DNA from: a virus
Virus record (IMG/VR): IMGVR_UViG_3300021185_003122
Span: 1-64,000 of that record
Length of the DNA: 64,000 nt
Reading direction: 5' to 3' (one strand)
A program made the translations under genes and the position numbers. Below the pieces are notes generated by a model that worked only from the letters and a program-made list of their open reading frames with translations, did no database searches and was not told the DNA's origin. Shown piece by piece: positions 39,960 to 48,997 of the stretch; the stretch's first letter is position 1, and every line of letters starts with the position of its first letter.

Positions 39960-40109
39960 TTAAAATAGATCGAGGAAGTTTGTATCGATCTTTTTTTCCC
40001 TTAACTTATCGTTAAGTTCAGACTTCTTTACTAAGTCGTCTGCTACTCTTCTTTCAAGAGGTTTCTTTTTTTTCCAAGTCGAAAACTTATTATTTTTCTT
40101 TTTGGCCAT
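39960..40109 (-). CDS. 49-residue very basic protein
   Basis: The ORF encodes MAKKKNNKFSTWKKKKPLER, then an acidic/basic mixed helix ending NFLDLF. It starts 4 bases after a CTATTTAT element, which supports it as a real gene. Such a highly basic peptide could bind nucleic acid. The function is unknown. Confidence 0.6.
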   Translation of the reverse strand: MAKKKNNKFSTWKKKKPLERRVADDLVKKSELNDKLREKKIDTNFLDLF

Positions 40110-40113
40110 GTGT

Positions 40114-40121
40114 ATAAATAG
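40114..40121 (-). promoter_or_regulatory. CTATTTAT start element
   Basis: The octamer lies exactly 4 bases before the ATG at 40109. Confidence 0.5.
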
Positions 40122-40123
40122 TT

Positions 40124-40759
40124 TTATAGTCTGGAAATGTATTCACTTCCATCCTCCTTATTATCTTCTTCGTATAAACCTAAGCTTTTTAGATGTTCTA
40201 TATGAGCTTCATCTAATTCCCAATCTGGTTCATCATCTTTAGTCTTAACGTAATCTTCCATTGCCTCTGCTTGTTTCTCTTCTATAGGCGATGCTGCATA
40301 TAGAAAGGAGCAATTGTAGCAGAGAAACTCTAAATTATCTAAATGCCAATTCTTTTTGTTGCCATCTATAAAATTTAAGATAACTGGAACTTTAGTATCT
40401 TTGATACGTCTTTCTGAAAATCCACAAGAGTTACATTTCTCTTCTATCATTCCTTCAAAGATTAATCTCTCTTTAATCTCTTTAGCTTTGAAATGCTCTA
40501 TTGGTACTCTTCCTTCTAATAAATCCATAAGAGGAATCTGACTAGAACCTTTTAATGCAAACTTTGGAATACCTACTCCTGATTGATTCTTGTGAGCTTC
40601 TAATAAAGTAACCCCATCATCATTCTTGTACATCTTTGCATACTTTTTGTAATGATTATAAGATACATGTAGGTATCTTGATGCGGCTAGATTAGATCTA
40701 GTCATCTTCATTGCACGGAGAATATCCTCCTTAGTAAGTATTTTAGTTGGAGTTGGCAT
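40124..40759 (-). CDS. HNH-like endonuclease with N-terminal HTH
   Basis: The 211-residue protein has a helix-turn-helix-like N-terminus (TKEDILRAMKMTRSNLAASR) and a zinc-bound nuclease-like core: CNSCG, VILNFIDGNKKNWHLDNLEF, then LCYNC. The first histidine of the HNH motif is replaced (ILNFIDGN), so it may be inactive or a binding protein. Similar genes occur near other genes in T4-like phages and are often mobile. It overlaps the upstream gene by one base. Confidence 0.6.
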   Translation of the reverse strand: MPTPTKILTKEDILRAMKMTRSNLAASRYLHVSYNHYKKYAKMYKNDDGVTLLEAHKNQSGVGIPKFALKGSSQIPLMDLLEGRVPIEHFKAKEIKERLIFEGMIEEKCNSCGFSERRIKDTKVPVILNFIDGNKKNWHLDNLEFLCYNCSFLYAASPIEEKQAEAMEDYVKTKDDEPDWELDEAHIEHLKSLGLYEEDNKEDGSEYISRL

Positions 40760-41142
40760 TAATAGTCTATTCCTTCTATTCCTTCTTGTTCTTTATTAGG
40801 ATCAAATGAATCATATTCTTCTTCTTCATCCTCAAGTACTTGATTTACTTTCTCTTTAACTGATTGTGATATAGCTGATTCATCTGTATCTAGGTCAAGC
40901 ATCTCAAGATGAACTTTCTTACCTGATAACTCAGCTTCTTTCTGTGCTATAGAAAAAGCTCTATCTTGATCCATAATAATAATATCATTATATGTATGGT
41001 CTCCTGAGCCTTCTACAGTGGTTATACCTACTACAGGTTTAGCTGTAGAACAATCAACACATACGTGATAGCCTAACTCTTTTCTCTTTACTGGTAATCT
41101 GTCCTCGTTACATGCAGGACAATTAATCATTTCTAATTGCAT
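40759..41142 (-). CDS. Zinc-ribbon phage protein with acidic tail
   Basis: The 127-residue protein has CPAC and CVDC (residues 8-11 and 28-31) in a short zinc ribbon, then a beta domain and a very acidic end (EDEEEEYDSFDPNKEQEGIE). It shares an operon with the HNH-like gene. The acidic tail suggests binding to a basic partner. The function is unknown. Confidence 0.6.
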   Translation of the reverse strand: MQLEMINCPACNEDRLPVKRKELGYHVCVDCSTAKPVVGITTVEGSGDHTYNDIIIMDQDRAFSIAQKEAELSGKKVHLEMLDLDTDESAISQSVKEKVNQVLEDEEEEYDSFDPNKEQEGIEGIDY

Positions 41143-41168
41143 ATTATAACCGTTTTAAATATTAGATA

Positions 41169-41200
41169 TAAATATAAGAAGAATATATTAAATAAACAAC
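41169..41200 (-). promoter_or_regulatory. Promoter, GTTG-N20-TATATTTA
   Basis: TATATTTA is at 41169-41176 and GTTG at 41197-41200, upstream of the gene at 41142. Confidence 0.65.
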
Positions 41201-42189
41201 TTTTTACTACTATTTTTAGACTTAACTATCTCTTGTTTAGAGTACTTAATATACCAGTCTTCTATATACATTTCCTTAAATCTAAAAGGATTTTTCCTGC
41301 CTTTCATAGATGTTTTAATATAACCATTTACTATCATATTTAAATCTTTAATATCACCTACTAAATTAGCAATAGGAACTCCACATTTTGGTTCTACTTC
41401 ATTTGCAACATACCAATTGGTCATTGTTTCACTTAAAAAATTATCTCTATGACCTAAAGCAAAAGAACCATTCCAGACATTTTCATTAACAATATCATAC
41501 TGAGTAGGATCATCATTATCAAAATATGCAGTTTGAAGATTTTTACCTCTCATACAATCTACTGGAAGCCATAAGTGACCATCATCACCTTTAATAGTAG
41601 AGTAATTAAAGTCGTCTTTTTCAAAATCTATTATAGGTTTATCTTTAAAGTTAAACATTAATTCCTCATATTGAAATCCTAAATGTCTAGGATTATCATA
41701 ATGATAAAACTCTTCTATTTTATGAACTCCAGCATTTATAGACTCTAGTATTGATAATCTCTTAACTGAATCTAATAATGAAGCATCTCCTTTAACATCT
41801 CCACCCCATGATGTAAAGTTAGAATGGTACATATGAGTAAATGTTCTATGAAGATAGTTTAAAAACTGTCTCTTTTCTTCTGATTTACTTTTGAACTCTA
41901 ATGTATCTATATCAATAGGATAATCTATACCTGTAAATTTAACTGCTGTCTTTATAGATTGCTTTAGCTCTTCTGTAAGTTGGTCTATTTTGTTTTGATC
42001 CCAAGGTAAACCTCCTGCAGGTAAACTATAATTTTCTATAGTAGGTTGTGAGCTCTGAATATTTTCATTTAAAACCTGAACAAATTTATGAGTAAAAAAA
42101 TTATTCTGAAACTGAAAAGAAAGTATTTTTTCAGAAACATCAGGTTGCCCGTCTTTATATCCTATGTAATCAAATACTAGGTGAAGCAT
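41188..42189 (-). CDS. Phage protein of unknown function, 333 residues
   Basis: The 333-residue protein begins MLHLVFDYIGYKDGQPDVSE and contains several W/H-rich segments (FTHMYHSNFTSWGGDVKGDA, DDGHLWLPVDCMRGKN, LGHRDNFLSETMTNWYVANE). The pattern of conserved His, Asp and Trp could indicate an enzyme, but no known motif is complete. It overlaps the next upstream gene by 20 bases. I do not recognise the family. Confidence 0.5.
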   Translation of the reverse strand: MLHLVFDYIGYKDGQPDVSEKILSFQFQNNFFTHKFVQVLNENIQSSQPTIENYSLPAGGLPWDQNKIDQLTEELKQSIKTAVKFTGIDYPIDIDTLEFKSKSEEKRQFLNYLHRTFTHMYHSNFTSWGGDVKGDASLLDSVKRLSILESINAGVHKIEEFYHYDNPRHLGFQYEELMFNFKDKPIIDFEKDDFNYSTIKGDDGHLWLPVDCMRGKNLQTAYFDNDDPTQYDIVNENVWNGSFALGHRDNFLSETMTNWYVANEVEPKCGVPIANLVGDIKDLNMIVNGYIKTSMKGRKNPFRFKEMYIEDWYIKYSKQEIVKSKNSSKKLFI

Positions 42190-42589
42190 TAGTATATGAG
42201 CTTATAACTTTCCAGACATCTTCTGGTGTCTTAAATGGATGAGTAGTTTCTTTTTGGTTTTTTTCTAGAGTAATAGTACCGTCCCATTCTTTATCAGGAG
42301 CTAGTTGATACAAATACATTTGAATTAATGCAAGCTGTTCCTTACTGAAGTGCATCTTCATAAGGTTTTCTATAACATTAAAGAACTGATCTTCATATGC
42401 AGTCATATCCATTCCTATTTCATCTGCCATAAAATCTCTTCTGTCTTCTATTTTACGAAGCTGCAATATAACTTGAATAAATAATTTCTTATCCATAAAT
42501 GATTTATCAGGAGATTTAATTTTAATTCGGTACGAAAGAGGATGAATTGAAAAAAGAGTTTGTCTTAATCTTTTTTTTGGGTCTATCAT
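42170..42589 (-). CDS. Helical phage protein, unknown
   Basis: The 139-residue protein is strongly helical (FIQVILQLRKIEDRRDFMAD, FFNVIENLMKMHFSKEQLAL) with a conserved-looking C-terminal HPFKTPEDVWKVI. It overlaps genes on both sides by 4-20 bases. No family is recognised. Confidence 0.5.
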   Translation of the reverse strand: MIDPKKRLRQTLFSIHPLSYRIKIKSPDKSFMDKKLFIQVILQLRKIEDRRDFMADEIGMDMTAYEDQFFNVIENLMKMHFSKEQLALIQMYLYQLAPDKEWDGTITLEKNQKETTHPFKTPEDVWKVISSYTNASPSI

Positions 42590-42960
42590 AATTCTGGTTC
42601 TTCAGGTTCTACTTCGCTTGCTTCTGGGTTTTGATGTGATAATGCTTTTCTAATTATCTTATCAAAGTATTCGATGTAGATGAAGAATCCTATAATAGTT
42701 TTGTCTTTTAAATTACGATCTCTTTCGACTCTTAATTCAAACTCAGCTAAGCCTTGTTCTAGTCTTTCTTCTAATTCAATCGCAATGTCATTCTGTTGAG
42801 TAGGAGTAAGTGAACCGAACTCAGTTGGAATAAATTGAACTTTAACTCCTTTCTTCTGAGGGTCTTCATTTGTATCTACTTTGAGTAGAAAGCTATGACC
42901 GGCAAAGTTTATCTTTGCAGCCTCAGTAACCATGCTTATTAGTTCTTGTATTCTTTTCAT
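42586..42960 (-). CDS. Small phage protein with acidic C-terminus
   Basis: The 124-residue protein starts with a helix (MKRIQELISMVTEAAKINFA) and has a beta core (HSFLLKVDTNEDPQKKGVKV), then a helical end with EPEEPEL. It starts 4 bases after a CTATTTAT element and overlaps the downstream gene by 4 bases. It is possibly a virion or packaging accessory protein. The family is not recognised. Confidence 0.5.
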   Translation of the reverse strand: MKRIQELISMVTEAAKINFAGHSFLLKVDTNEDPQKKGVKVQFIPTEFGSLTPTQQNDIAIELEERLEQGLAEFELRVERDRNLKDKTIIGFFIYIEYFDKIIRKALSHQNPEASEVEPEEPEL

Positions 42961-42964
42961 ATTA

Positions 42965-42972
42965 ATAAATAG
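42965..42972 (-). promoter_or_regulatory. CTATTTAT start element
   Basis: The octamer lies exactly 4 bases before the ATG at 42960 and touches the stop codon of the upstream gene. Confidence 0.5.
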
Positions 42973-43146
42973 TTATCCAAACAGCATAGTTTTAGAATTA
43001 GCTGAACCTTCTTCTAATATTTTATGCTCTACGATGGATCTGTTTCTTTTCCATTGTTCGATAGACCACTCTAATCTATCAGTAGTAAGCTCTATTTCTA
43101 CCTTTTTTCCGTCAGCGTGAGTAAATTCTACTATGTACTTTCTCAT
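42973..43146 (-). CDS. 57-residue small protein
   Basis: The ORF overlaps the end of the glycosyltransferase gene by 4 bases (ATGA). It encodes MRKYIVEFTHADGKKVEIEL, W-rich middle residues (DRLEWSIEQWKRNRSI) and a short basic end. The overlap and length suggest a real small gene. The function is unknown. Confidence 0.6.
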   Translation of the reverse strand: MRKYIVEFTHADGKKVEIELTTDRLEWSIEQWKRNRSIVEHKILEEGSANSKTMLFG

Positions 43147-44315
43147 AATTTAATTAAGTCTTCTGTATAAGTTTTAAGCTTATGTATAGTAATAAATAGA
43201 TTTCCTAACTGGAATTTACCTTCTTGTCCACTATCATCTAATATTTGAGTAAGCTTCTGCATATATTCAAAATCAGTATTGTTAAATAGTTTACCATTTA
43301 CTTCAACTATTACATCATTAGTACATAAGTGAGCTAGTGAATGAACTCTATCCTGTAAATTAATTTTAGTGTTAGGTTGCTCCTCTAGAATATAACTAGC
43401 AAAGTCTGAGTCTATACATATACAGTCACCCCATGGCTCTAATGCATGAAGAAGATTCTTGTTAGAGTTTTTTATTCTTATACCTATGTTATACTTATTA
43501 GGAACTATAGGTTTCATTAACGCATCATGCATGACAAAATGACCCCACTTACGAATAAAGTTACGAGTTGATCTTTGATTCTGTGCTAGCCATTCCGGAC
43601 TGTCTTCATATATGTTTTTAGCCTTATCCAAAGTATTTCTTCTACTTCCTCTAGAAGTCATATGGTATACAAATCCATCCCATACTTGCTTAAACTTAAC
43701 TCCGTTCAATTGAAATCTATTAAATATATCTGAGTCTTCTTTTGATTGAGGAGCATATAAAGGATCATGTCCTCCTATCTCTTGAAAGTCTTTTCTATAA
43801 AATGCCCATGGAGCAAATATACCTTCAGTTACTTTAGAAGCATTCTTCATAGAAGGTAACTGCTTAAGGAACTCCTCCTCTATAAATTCTTCTGGTTCTA
43901 CTCCTCCGCTCCATAGTATCTTCTCTGGACCGTCTGGGTGTAATGGAGGTTCTATTCTAGTCAAAGATACTATAGTCTTCTCTTCTATCTCTCTTTCAAC
44001 AGCATCTAATGCTCCAGGAGCTAAATACATATCGGCATGATAAATCATAGCGATATCATTTGTTGCTACATCATTAACTAATGTATCATATAGTATTGTA
44101 TGTCCTAATCTATCTGGTCCTTCATTTCTATGAGCTTTAAATAATGGATCTTTATCCATCATCTCTATACACCAATCCCAAGTACCGTCTGTCGAAGCAT
44201 CATCAGCTACACAAATTTCTACCTCATGGTTACCTTGATTCTTTCTTATAGCATCATAAGCCCACTTAAGATACTTTAAATTGTTCCTTCCAGGTTGTAT
44301 TATACTTATCTTCAT
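43143..44315 (-). CDS. Family 2 glycosyltransferase
   Basis: I start the protein at ATG 44313-44315 (MKISIIQPGRNN), the natural first strand of a GT-A fold, giving 390 residues. A start at 44351 would lengthen the overlap with the upstream gene. Motifs are EICVADDASTDGTWDW, AMIYHADMYLAPGAL (a DxD-like metal site) and W-D-G-F-V-Y-H. It transfers sugars to a surface or virion acceptor and belongs to the sugar block 43-54.6 kb. Confidence 0.75.
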   Translation of the reverse strand: MKISIIQPGRNNLKYLKWAYDAIRKNQGNHEVEICVADDASTDGTWDWCIEMMDKDPLFKAHRNEGPDRLGHTILYDTLVNDVATNDIAMIYHADMYLAPGALDAVEREIEEKTIVSLTRIEPPLHPDGPEKILWSGGVEPEEFIEEEFLKQLPSMKNASKVTEGIFAPWAFYRKDFQEIGGHDPLYAPQSKEDSDIFNRFQLNGVKFKQVWDGFVYHMTSRGSRRNTLDKAKNIYEDSPEWLAQNQRSTRNFIRKWGHFVMHDALMKPIVPNKYNIGIRIKNSNKNLLHALEPWGDCICIDSDFASYILEEQPNTKINLQDRVHSLAHLCTNDVIVEVNGKLFNNTDFEYMQKLTQILDDSGQEGKFQLGNLFITIHKLKTYTEDLIKL

Positions 44316-45201
44316 GGTAATATTTTTTATAATTGTCTTTAGCTGCTGCACTACAAAAGTTATAGTAAGCAGTATCTTCTTTTAATTTACGAATAATTTC
44401 TCTGGCTTCAGGAATATCTCCTAACTTTATTGTAGTATTAGGATGGCACTTCTGTTGAGTATCTAATCCTTCGTACCCTATACATGGTATACCTAAGTAA
44501 GCACAGTTAAGAGCAAATGTTCCTGCTGCATGAGTTCTCATCAAATGAACTGCATACTTAAAGTTATTGAGTTCTTTAATCCATTCAACCCAATTCATAT
44601 AAGGAAGCTGGGTAATGCCTAGTTGAGCTTCTCCTTCTTGTCTTCTACCCATCATAGGGGAGTAGATTGGTTCTTCTAATGCAGAAGCTACTACAAATGA
44701 ATCAAACCCTCCATACCAACTAACAAAGTTACCTCCTATCATTACTCCTTTTCTGTCAACTCTAGGTAAATCTTTTATAGAGTCTTCTATCATAAGAGTA
44801 GGAAGTATTCTAACATCAGGATGATCTGTAATACCTTTGTAATATTCTTTATCTATTTCATTATGAGCAAATAATATATCAGCTTTTCTGATAGTATTGT
44901 AATACCAAATTTGTTCGACTAAAGTATAGTCCTGAAAGCACCATTGAGGTCCTTCTTGCATTATAGCTATCTTATCTGCATATGTTCTCATCTTATCGAA
45001 TGTATTGTTAGCCATCCAACTACTTACATTCTTCTTAGGTATAACACACAATGCTAAGTCATATTTCTCAGAAGGAGTATGAGTATAAGGAAAACAATCA
45101 GCTTCTAAAGCACAAGGCCATGCTTGCTCTGTTCTCATCATTTCAAAGTTTCTGGGTATCTTACCCATCATACCCATCTCAGTTACATAACATATTCTCA
45201 T
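44266..45201 (-). CDS. GT-B-like glycosyltransferase
   Basis: The 311-residue protein shows a GT-B outline: MRICYVTEMGMMGKIPRNFE at the N-terminus, GVMIGGNFVSWYGGFDSF, and AAGTFALNCAYLGIPCIGYE near the C-terminus, similar to nucleotide-sugar binding loops. The downstream gene starts inside its end with a 50-base overlap. The acceptor is unknown. Confidence 0.6.
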   Translation of the reverse strand: MRICYVTEMGMMGKIPRNFEMMRTEQAWPCALEADCFPYTHTPSEKYDLALCVIPKKNVSSWMANNTFDKMRTYADKIAIMQEGPQWCFQDYTLVEQIWYYNTIRKADILFAHNEIDKEYYKGITDHPDVRILPTLMIEDSIKDLPRVDRKGVMIGGNFVSWYGGFDSFVVASALEEPIYSPMMGRRQEGEAQLGITQLPYMNWVEWIKELNNFKYAVHLMRTHAAGTFALNCAYLGIPCIGYEGLDTQQKCHPNTTIKLGDIPEAREIIRKLKEDTAYYNFCSAAAKDNYKKYYHEDKYNTTWKEQFKVS

Positions 45202-46040
45202 AATGACTTAATATAATCTATAATATTATATGTTGGTTTATATCCTAAGACATCTTTTGATGTTGATATATCAGCTAGACCTTTTGGTCTATCTCCTCTC
45301 CTAGCATCTATAAATTCGAAATGATGATCGAATGCTGCTGCTATTTCTAAAACGCTATAGTCTTCACCAGTTCCTAATTGAAACTCCTGGTTACATATAT
45401 TGTCTCCTGCTAGTACTAATCCATTTACTATATCATCTACATGAGTAAAATCTCTTCTTTGAGTTCCGTCTCCTGTAATGGTAAGAGGTCTTCCTTCTTC
45501 TCTTTGTCTCTTAAAAATATTAATTACTGATTGCCATTCATTATCCCAAGTGTCAGTTTTAGGACCATACACATTATAGAAGTAACATATGTTATATCTA
45601 ATATCATACCAGTCTCCATATCCTTGTGTTAGTTTAGCTATCATTGATTTGAAAAAAGCATAAGGTGAATGCATCTCACCAGGGTATGATAATTTAGTAG
45701 ATGATCCTGCATACACTATCGGTATATTATTCTTTCTTATAGCTTCTAATAACTTAAAGCTTCCTAATATGTTATAAGTAAAAGCAGTAGATATATCATC
45801 AAATGAAGGAACTACTTTTGAATACTCTCCTAGGTGATAAACTAAATCATAATCATCTTGTAATGCTTCTATCGATTGAATGGTCGATATAGGATGATAA
45901 TTTGCTCCTTCTATATGATTCTCAACTTTACCTGCAGAGTAATTATCCCAGCTGGTTACTTTATGTCCATCTTTTACTAATCTTTCTATTAGATTAGATC
46001 CAACTGCTCCAGCTCCTCCGGTGACTAATATTTTTTTCAT
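45198..46040 (-). CDS. NAD-dependent sugar epimerase/dehydratase
   Basis: The 280-residue extended SDR protein has GGAGAVGSNLIERLV (GxxGxxG, residues 8-14), YHLGEYSKV and YAFFK (YxxxK). It then has RDFTHVDDIVNG, the hallmark of UDP-sugar 4-epimerases and related enzymes. It acts on a nucleotide sugar. It belongs to the sugar block, with ATGA overlap to the next gene. Confidence 0.85.
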   Translation of the reverse strand: MKKILVTGGAGAVGSNLIERLVKDGHKVTSWDNYSAGKVENHIEGANYHPISTIQSIEALQDDYDLVYHLGEYSKVVPSFDDISTAFTYNILGSFKLLEAIRKNNIPIVYAGSSTKLSYPGEMHSPYAFFKSMIAKLTQGYGDWYDIRYNICYFYNVYGPKTDTWDNEWQSVINIFKRQREEGRPLTITGDGTQRRDFTHVDDIVNGLVLAGDNICNQEFQLGTGEDYSVLEIAAAFDHHFEFIDARRGDRPKGLADISTSKDVLGYKPTYNIIDYIKSL

Positions 46041-46041
46041 C

Positions 46042-46893
46042 TTAAAAGTATTTTTTATCTCCGTTAGGAAATATGTATTTAGTATTTCTTATATGTGTTT
46101 CTTTAAAATTAGGATAAGGAGTAAGAATAGTATTCTCTTTTCCGTTTCCTAATACTGCATCATTTATTCCGGCATGATAACCTAAATTAAATTTAGCATA
46201 ATACTTTACTGCTAGTTGCTCTCTCAAAGACAATTTTAAATCAGCAAAGTTTGTTTTATTTTTAAATAACTCTCCCCAATCAGTACCCTCTAAATCAAAC
46301 TCACTATAGTAAAAGACTGGATAGTCTTTATACTTAGTAGCTTCATCATAAAGAAAGGTATCAAATTCCCATCTACCTTTTAAGTTATTTATTCTACTAC
46401 CAAAAAGTAAACACCCGTATACCTCACCATTAGTAATTTCATTTACTTTATCTATTTCCTCTTGAGTAAAGTACAATTTTGGAGTACAGTCTTCTTCTTT
46501 TAACTCTTCTGGAGTAAATCCAAATCTATGTAGTATCTTTTCAGCTAAAGGAACTTCGTTATCTAATTGAGCTCTAAAATGATCATTTACTCCTTCACCA
46601 TTATATTCATCTACTAACTCTACATTAGGGTTATTATCATAAATTAAATTGATATAACTAGAAGGATCAAAGTCAGGACTATAAGACCAATTCATATAGT
46701 TTGGTGCAAGTGACTTTAATAACTTAGGAGAAGGAATTTTAAACTCTACTTCTGGGTAATGTTTTTTAAGCACTTCAAATACTCCGCTAATGTTAGACCA
46801 ATCGCCTATACTGTAGCTATGATATCTGGTAAAGAAAAATGTATCTTTAAGTTGATATCTTGGAGTATCTTTTTCGTACTTTATACCAATCAT
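46042..46893 (-). CDS. Probable glycosyltransferase-like protein
   Basis: The 283-residue protein begins MIGIKYEKDTPRYQLKDTFF and has GDWSNISGVFEVLKKHYPEV and a C-terminal YHAGINDAVLGNGKENTILT. This outline is seen in heptosyltransferase-like proteins, but motifs are weak. Its place between the aminotransferase and epimerase genes supports a sugar role. The identity is uncertain. Confidence 0.45.
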   Translation of the reverse strand: MIGIKYEKDTPRYQLKDTFFFTRYHSYSIGDWSNISGVFEVLKKHYPEVEFKIPSPKLLKSLAPNYMNWSYSPDFDPSSYINLIYDNNPNVELVDEYNGEGVNDHFRAQLDNEVPLAEKILHRFGFTPEELKEEDCTPKLYFTQEEIDKVNEITNGEVYGCLLFGSRINNLKGRWEFDTFLYDEATKYKDYPVFYYSEFDLEGTDWGELFKNKTNFADLKLSLREQLAVKYYAKFNLGYHAGINDAVLGNGKENTILTPYPNFKETHIRNTKYIFPNGDKKYF

Positions 46894-48002
46894 TAACCTT
46901 CATATTTGTTTACTACGTCAACAATCTTATTTCTATCTTCTTCTGTTACCCACCATCCACAAGGAATGTTAATCATCTTTCTACTAAACTCATCTAATCC
47001 TGGTTGAGGTCTTCTATAGTTCTTAAAGACAGAGTACTCATCATTTCTAACATGTGCAACGTCTGATGCTATATCATTAGCTTTAAGATAATCTTGAAAC
47101 TTTCTTTTATCTTCTACTAAAATAGAATAAAGCCAGTAACTAGATGTTCCATTAGATACTCTTCTAGGAATAACAACGTTAGGGTTAGAAATATTTTCAT
47201 CATAGAACTTACCATTGTTAACATGTCCATCAATAACATTATCAATGTACTTTAAATTCTCTATTCCAATAGCTGCATTGACATTATTCATATGAAACTT
47301 ATAACCAGATTCAGTTATATCTTGTTCCCATCTAGATGCTGGTGCTTCACCAGGAGGTGATTTGTAATGTCTATCTAATCCAAACCATCTTAATTTTCTA
47401 GCTCTTTCAGCATCTGCTTCTGACTTACATGCAATTGCTCCTCCATCTACACATGTAAGATGTTTGACTGCTTGAAAAGAAAAGCATACATAATCACTAT
47501 GACTACCAATTCTTATATCTTTGTAAGTAGACCTTAATGCATGAGCTGCATCTTCAATAGTTTTGATACCATTAGCTTGAGCAAGATTATTTATTTCATC
47601 TAACTCACATGGCTGACCTGCCCAATGGACCATCATGATTGCTTTAGTATTGTCATCTATCAACTCTTTGATAGAATTAACATCTATGTTTCCAGTATCA
47701 GGCTCTACATCAGCAAATCTAATCTCTACTCCCATATTATGAAATGGTTCATTAGTTGCCATACAAGTCATAGCTGTTGATATAACATTATCGCCTGGTT
47801 TAAAGTCACACATATGAGCTGCAAGAGTAAGAGCTGATGTTCCGCTATTAACTAATCTTACGTTAGGGTTACCAATATACTCTCCAAATTGTTTTTCAAA
47901 TTCATCAGAGTATTCTCCTTCGGTTAAGAAACCTGTGTCAAATACTTTCTGTACTACCTCCCCTATATTAGGAGGAGTATGTACTTTCATTAGTGGTATC
48001 AT
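46893..48002 (-). CDS. DegT/DnrJ/EryC1 family sugar aminotransferase
   Basis: The 369-residue protein has the full PLP sugar aminotransferase pattern: NSGTSALTLAAHM, PGDNVISTAMT, EDAAHALRSTY and SFQAVKHLTCVDGGA with Lys180 as the Schiff base. These enzymes add an amino group to 4-keto or 3-keto nucleotide sugars. With the neighbouring dehydratase and GNAT genes it can make an N-acetylated amino sugar. It overlaps both neighbours by one base. Confidence 0.9.
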   Translation of the reverse strand: MIPLMKVHTPPNIGEVVQKVFDTGFLTEGEYSDEFEKQFGEYIGNPNVRLVNSGTSALTLAAHMCDFKPGDNVISTAMTCMATNEPFHNMGVEIRFADVEPDTGNIDVNSIKELIDDNTKAIMMVHWAGQPCELDEINNLAQANGIKTIEDAAHALRSTYKDIRIGSHSDYVCFSFQAVKHLTCVDGGAIACKSEADAERARKLRWFGLDRHYKSPPGEAPASRWEQDITESGYKFHMNNVNAAIGIENLKYIDNVIDGHVNNGKFYDENISNPNVVIPRRVSNGTSSYWLYSILVEDKRKFQDYLKANDIASDVAHVRNDEYSVFKNYRRPQPGLDEFSRKMINIPCGWWVTEEDRNKIVDVVNKYEG

Positions 48003-48997
48003 TAATATTCGTATTTAGAGTTAACATTTAAAAAGTATTCTAACATTCTAATAATTCCAGTCTTAAAGTCAACTGTTGGAATTATATTTGTTTGAGCTAC
48101 TACTTTATCTATATTAGGACATCTTCTTAATGGTTCATCAGAAGGATAGTCATCAGGGTACGAAATAAGATCATAGTTAGGTTCTACACCTAATGATTCG
48201 TAAAACTTATCAGCTAACTCAATCATATTTAATTCAGGAGATGGATTCCCTACATTATAAATCTCACCATCTTTACCAGATAGAAGCAACTGAGTAATCA
48301 TCGCTATACCATCACCAGCATAACAGAATGTTCTAGTCTGTTTACCATCTCCGTATATTTTAATTTTTTCTTGACGTAAATGAGCTCTCATCCAATTTGA
48401 TAAAACTCTATTGTCATTGATTCCCATATAGGTTCCATAGAAGTTAAATGGTCTTACTACCTTTACCGGTACATTATATTCGTTGTAATAAATGTTACAT
48501 AATGTCTCTAGTACTTGTTTTCCTATATCATAACAACTTCTATTACTCATTGTAGGAATAGCTCCTATGTAAGTCTCTTTAGTAGGAATAGCTCTAGGGT
48601 CTGGAGTACCATAAACCTCACTAGAACTAAACATAATAACTGATTCAACGTTTTTCTCTCTAACATAATCAAGTACGTTACGAGTACCTATGTACGATAT
48701 ATCCATCGTAAGTACAGGCTGCTTCATATACTTCTCAGGGCTAGCTATACCTGCACAGTTAATAACATAATCATATCTAGGAAGACTCATCAAAGCCTCT
48801 TTATTATTTATGTCATGTTCTGGATTAATTGAAGGATCGAAAGCTAAGTACTCTACTTTCAAATGTTCGAATAAGTCTACAAACCAATTTCCTAAGAAAC
48901 CATTTGAACCTATTAGTAAAACTGTTTTATTTTTAAATTGATCTACATCTACTCTTGAAGTAATACTATTTAGATCTTGTTCATTTACGTAATTCAT
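48002..48997 (-). CDS. NAD-dependent nucleotide-sugar dehydratase/epimerase
   Basis: The 331-residue extended SDR protein has VLLIGSNGFLGNWF, SSSEVYGTPD, CYDIGK (YxxxK), VVRPFNFYGTYMG and RTFCYAGDGI, a pattern close to UDP-glucuronate decarboxylase and dTDP-glucose 4,6-dehydratase. It probably makes the keto sugar used by the aminotransferase. The start overlaps the GNAT gene end by 17 bases. Confidence 0.85.
   Translation of the reverse strand: MNYVNEQDLNSITSRVDVDQFKNKTVLLIGSNGFLGNWFVDLFEHLKVEYLAFDPSINPEHDINNKEALMSLPRYDYVINCAGIASPEKYMKQPVLTMDISYIGTRNVLDYVREKNVESVIMFSSSEVYGTPDPRAIPTKETYIGAIPTMSNRSCYDIGKQVLETLCNIYYNEYNVPVKVVRPFNFYGTYMGINDNRVLSNWMRAHLRQEKIKIYGDGKQTRTFCYAGDGIAMITQLLLSGKDGEIYNVGNPSPELNMIELADKFYESLGVEPNYDLISYPDDYPSDEPLRRCPNIDKVVAQTNIIPTVDFKTGIIRMLEYFLNVNSKYEY

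Noticed and set aside
44266-44351. Frameshift between two glycosyltransferase genes
   Set aside because: Both proteins have complete ends, and the downstream one starts naturally at MKISII. Normal overlap is simpler.
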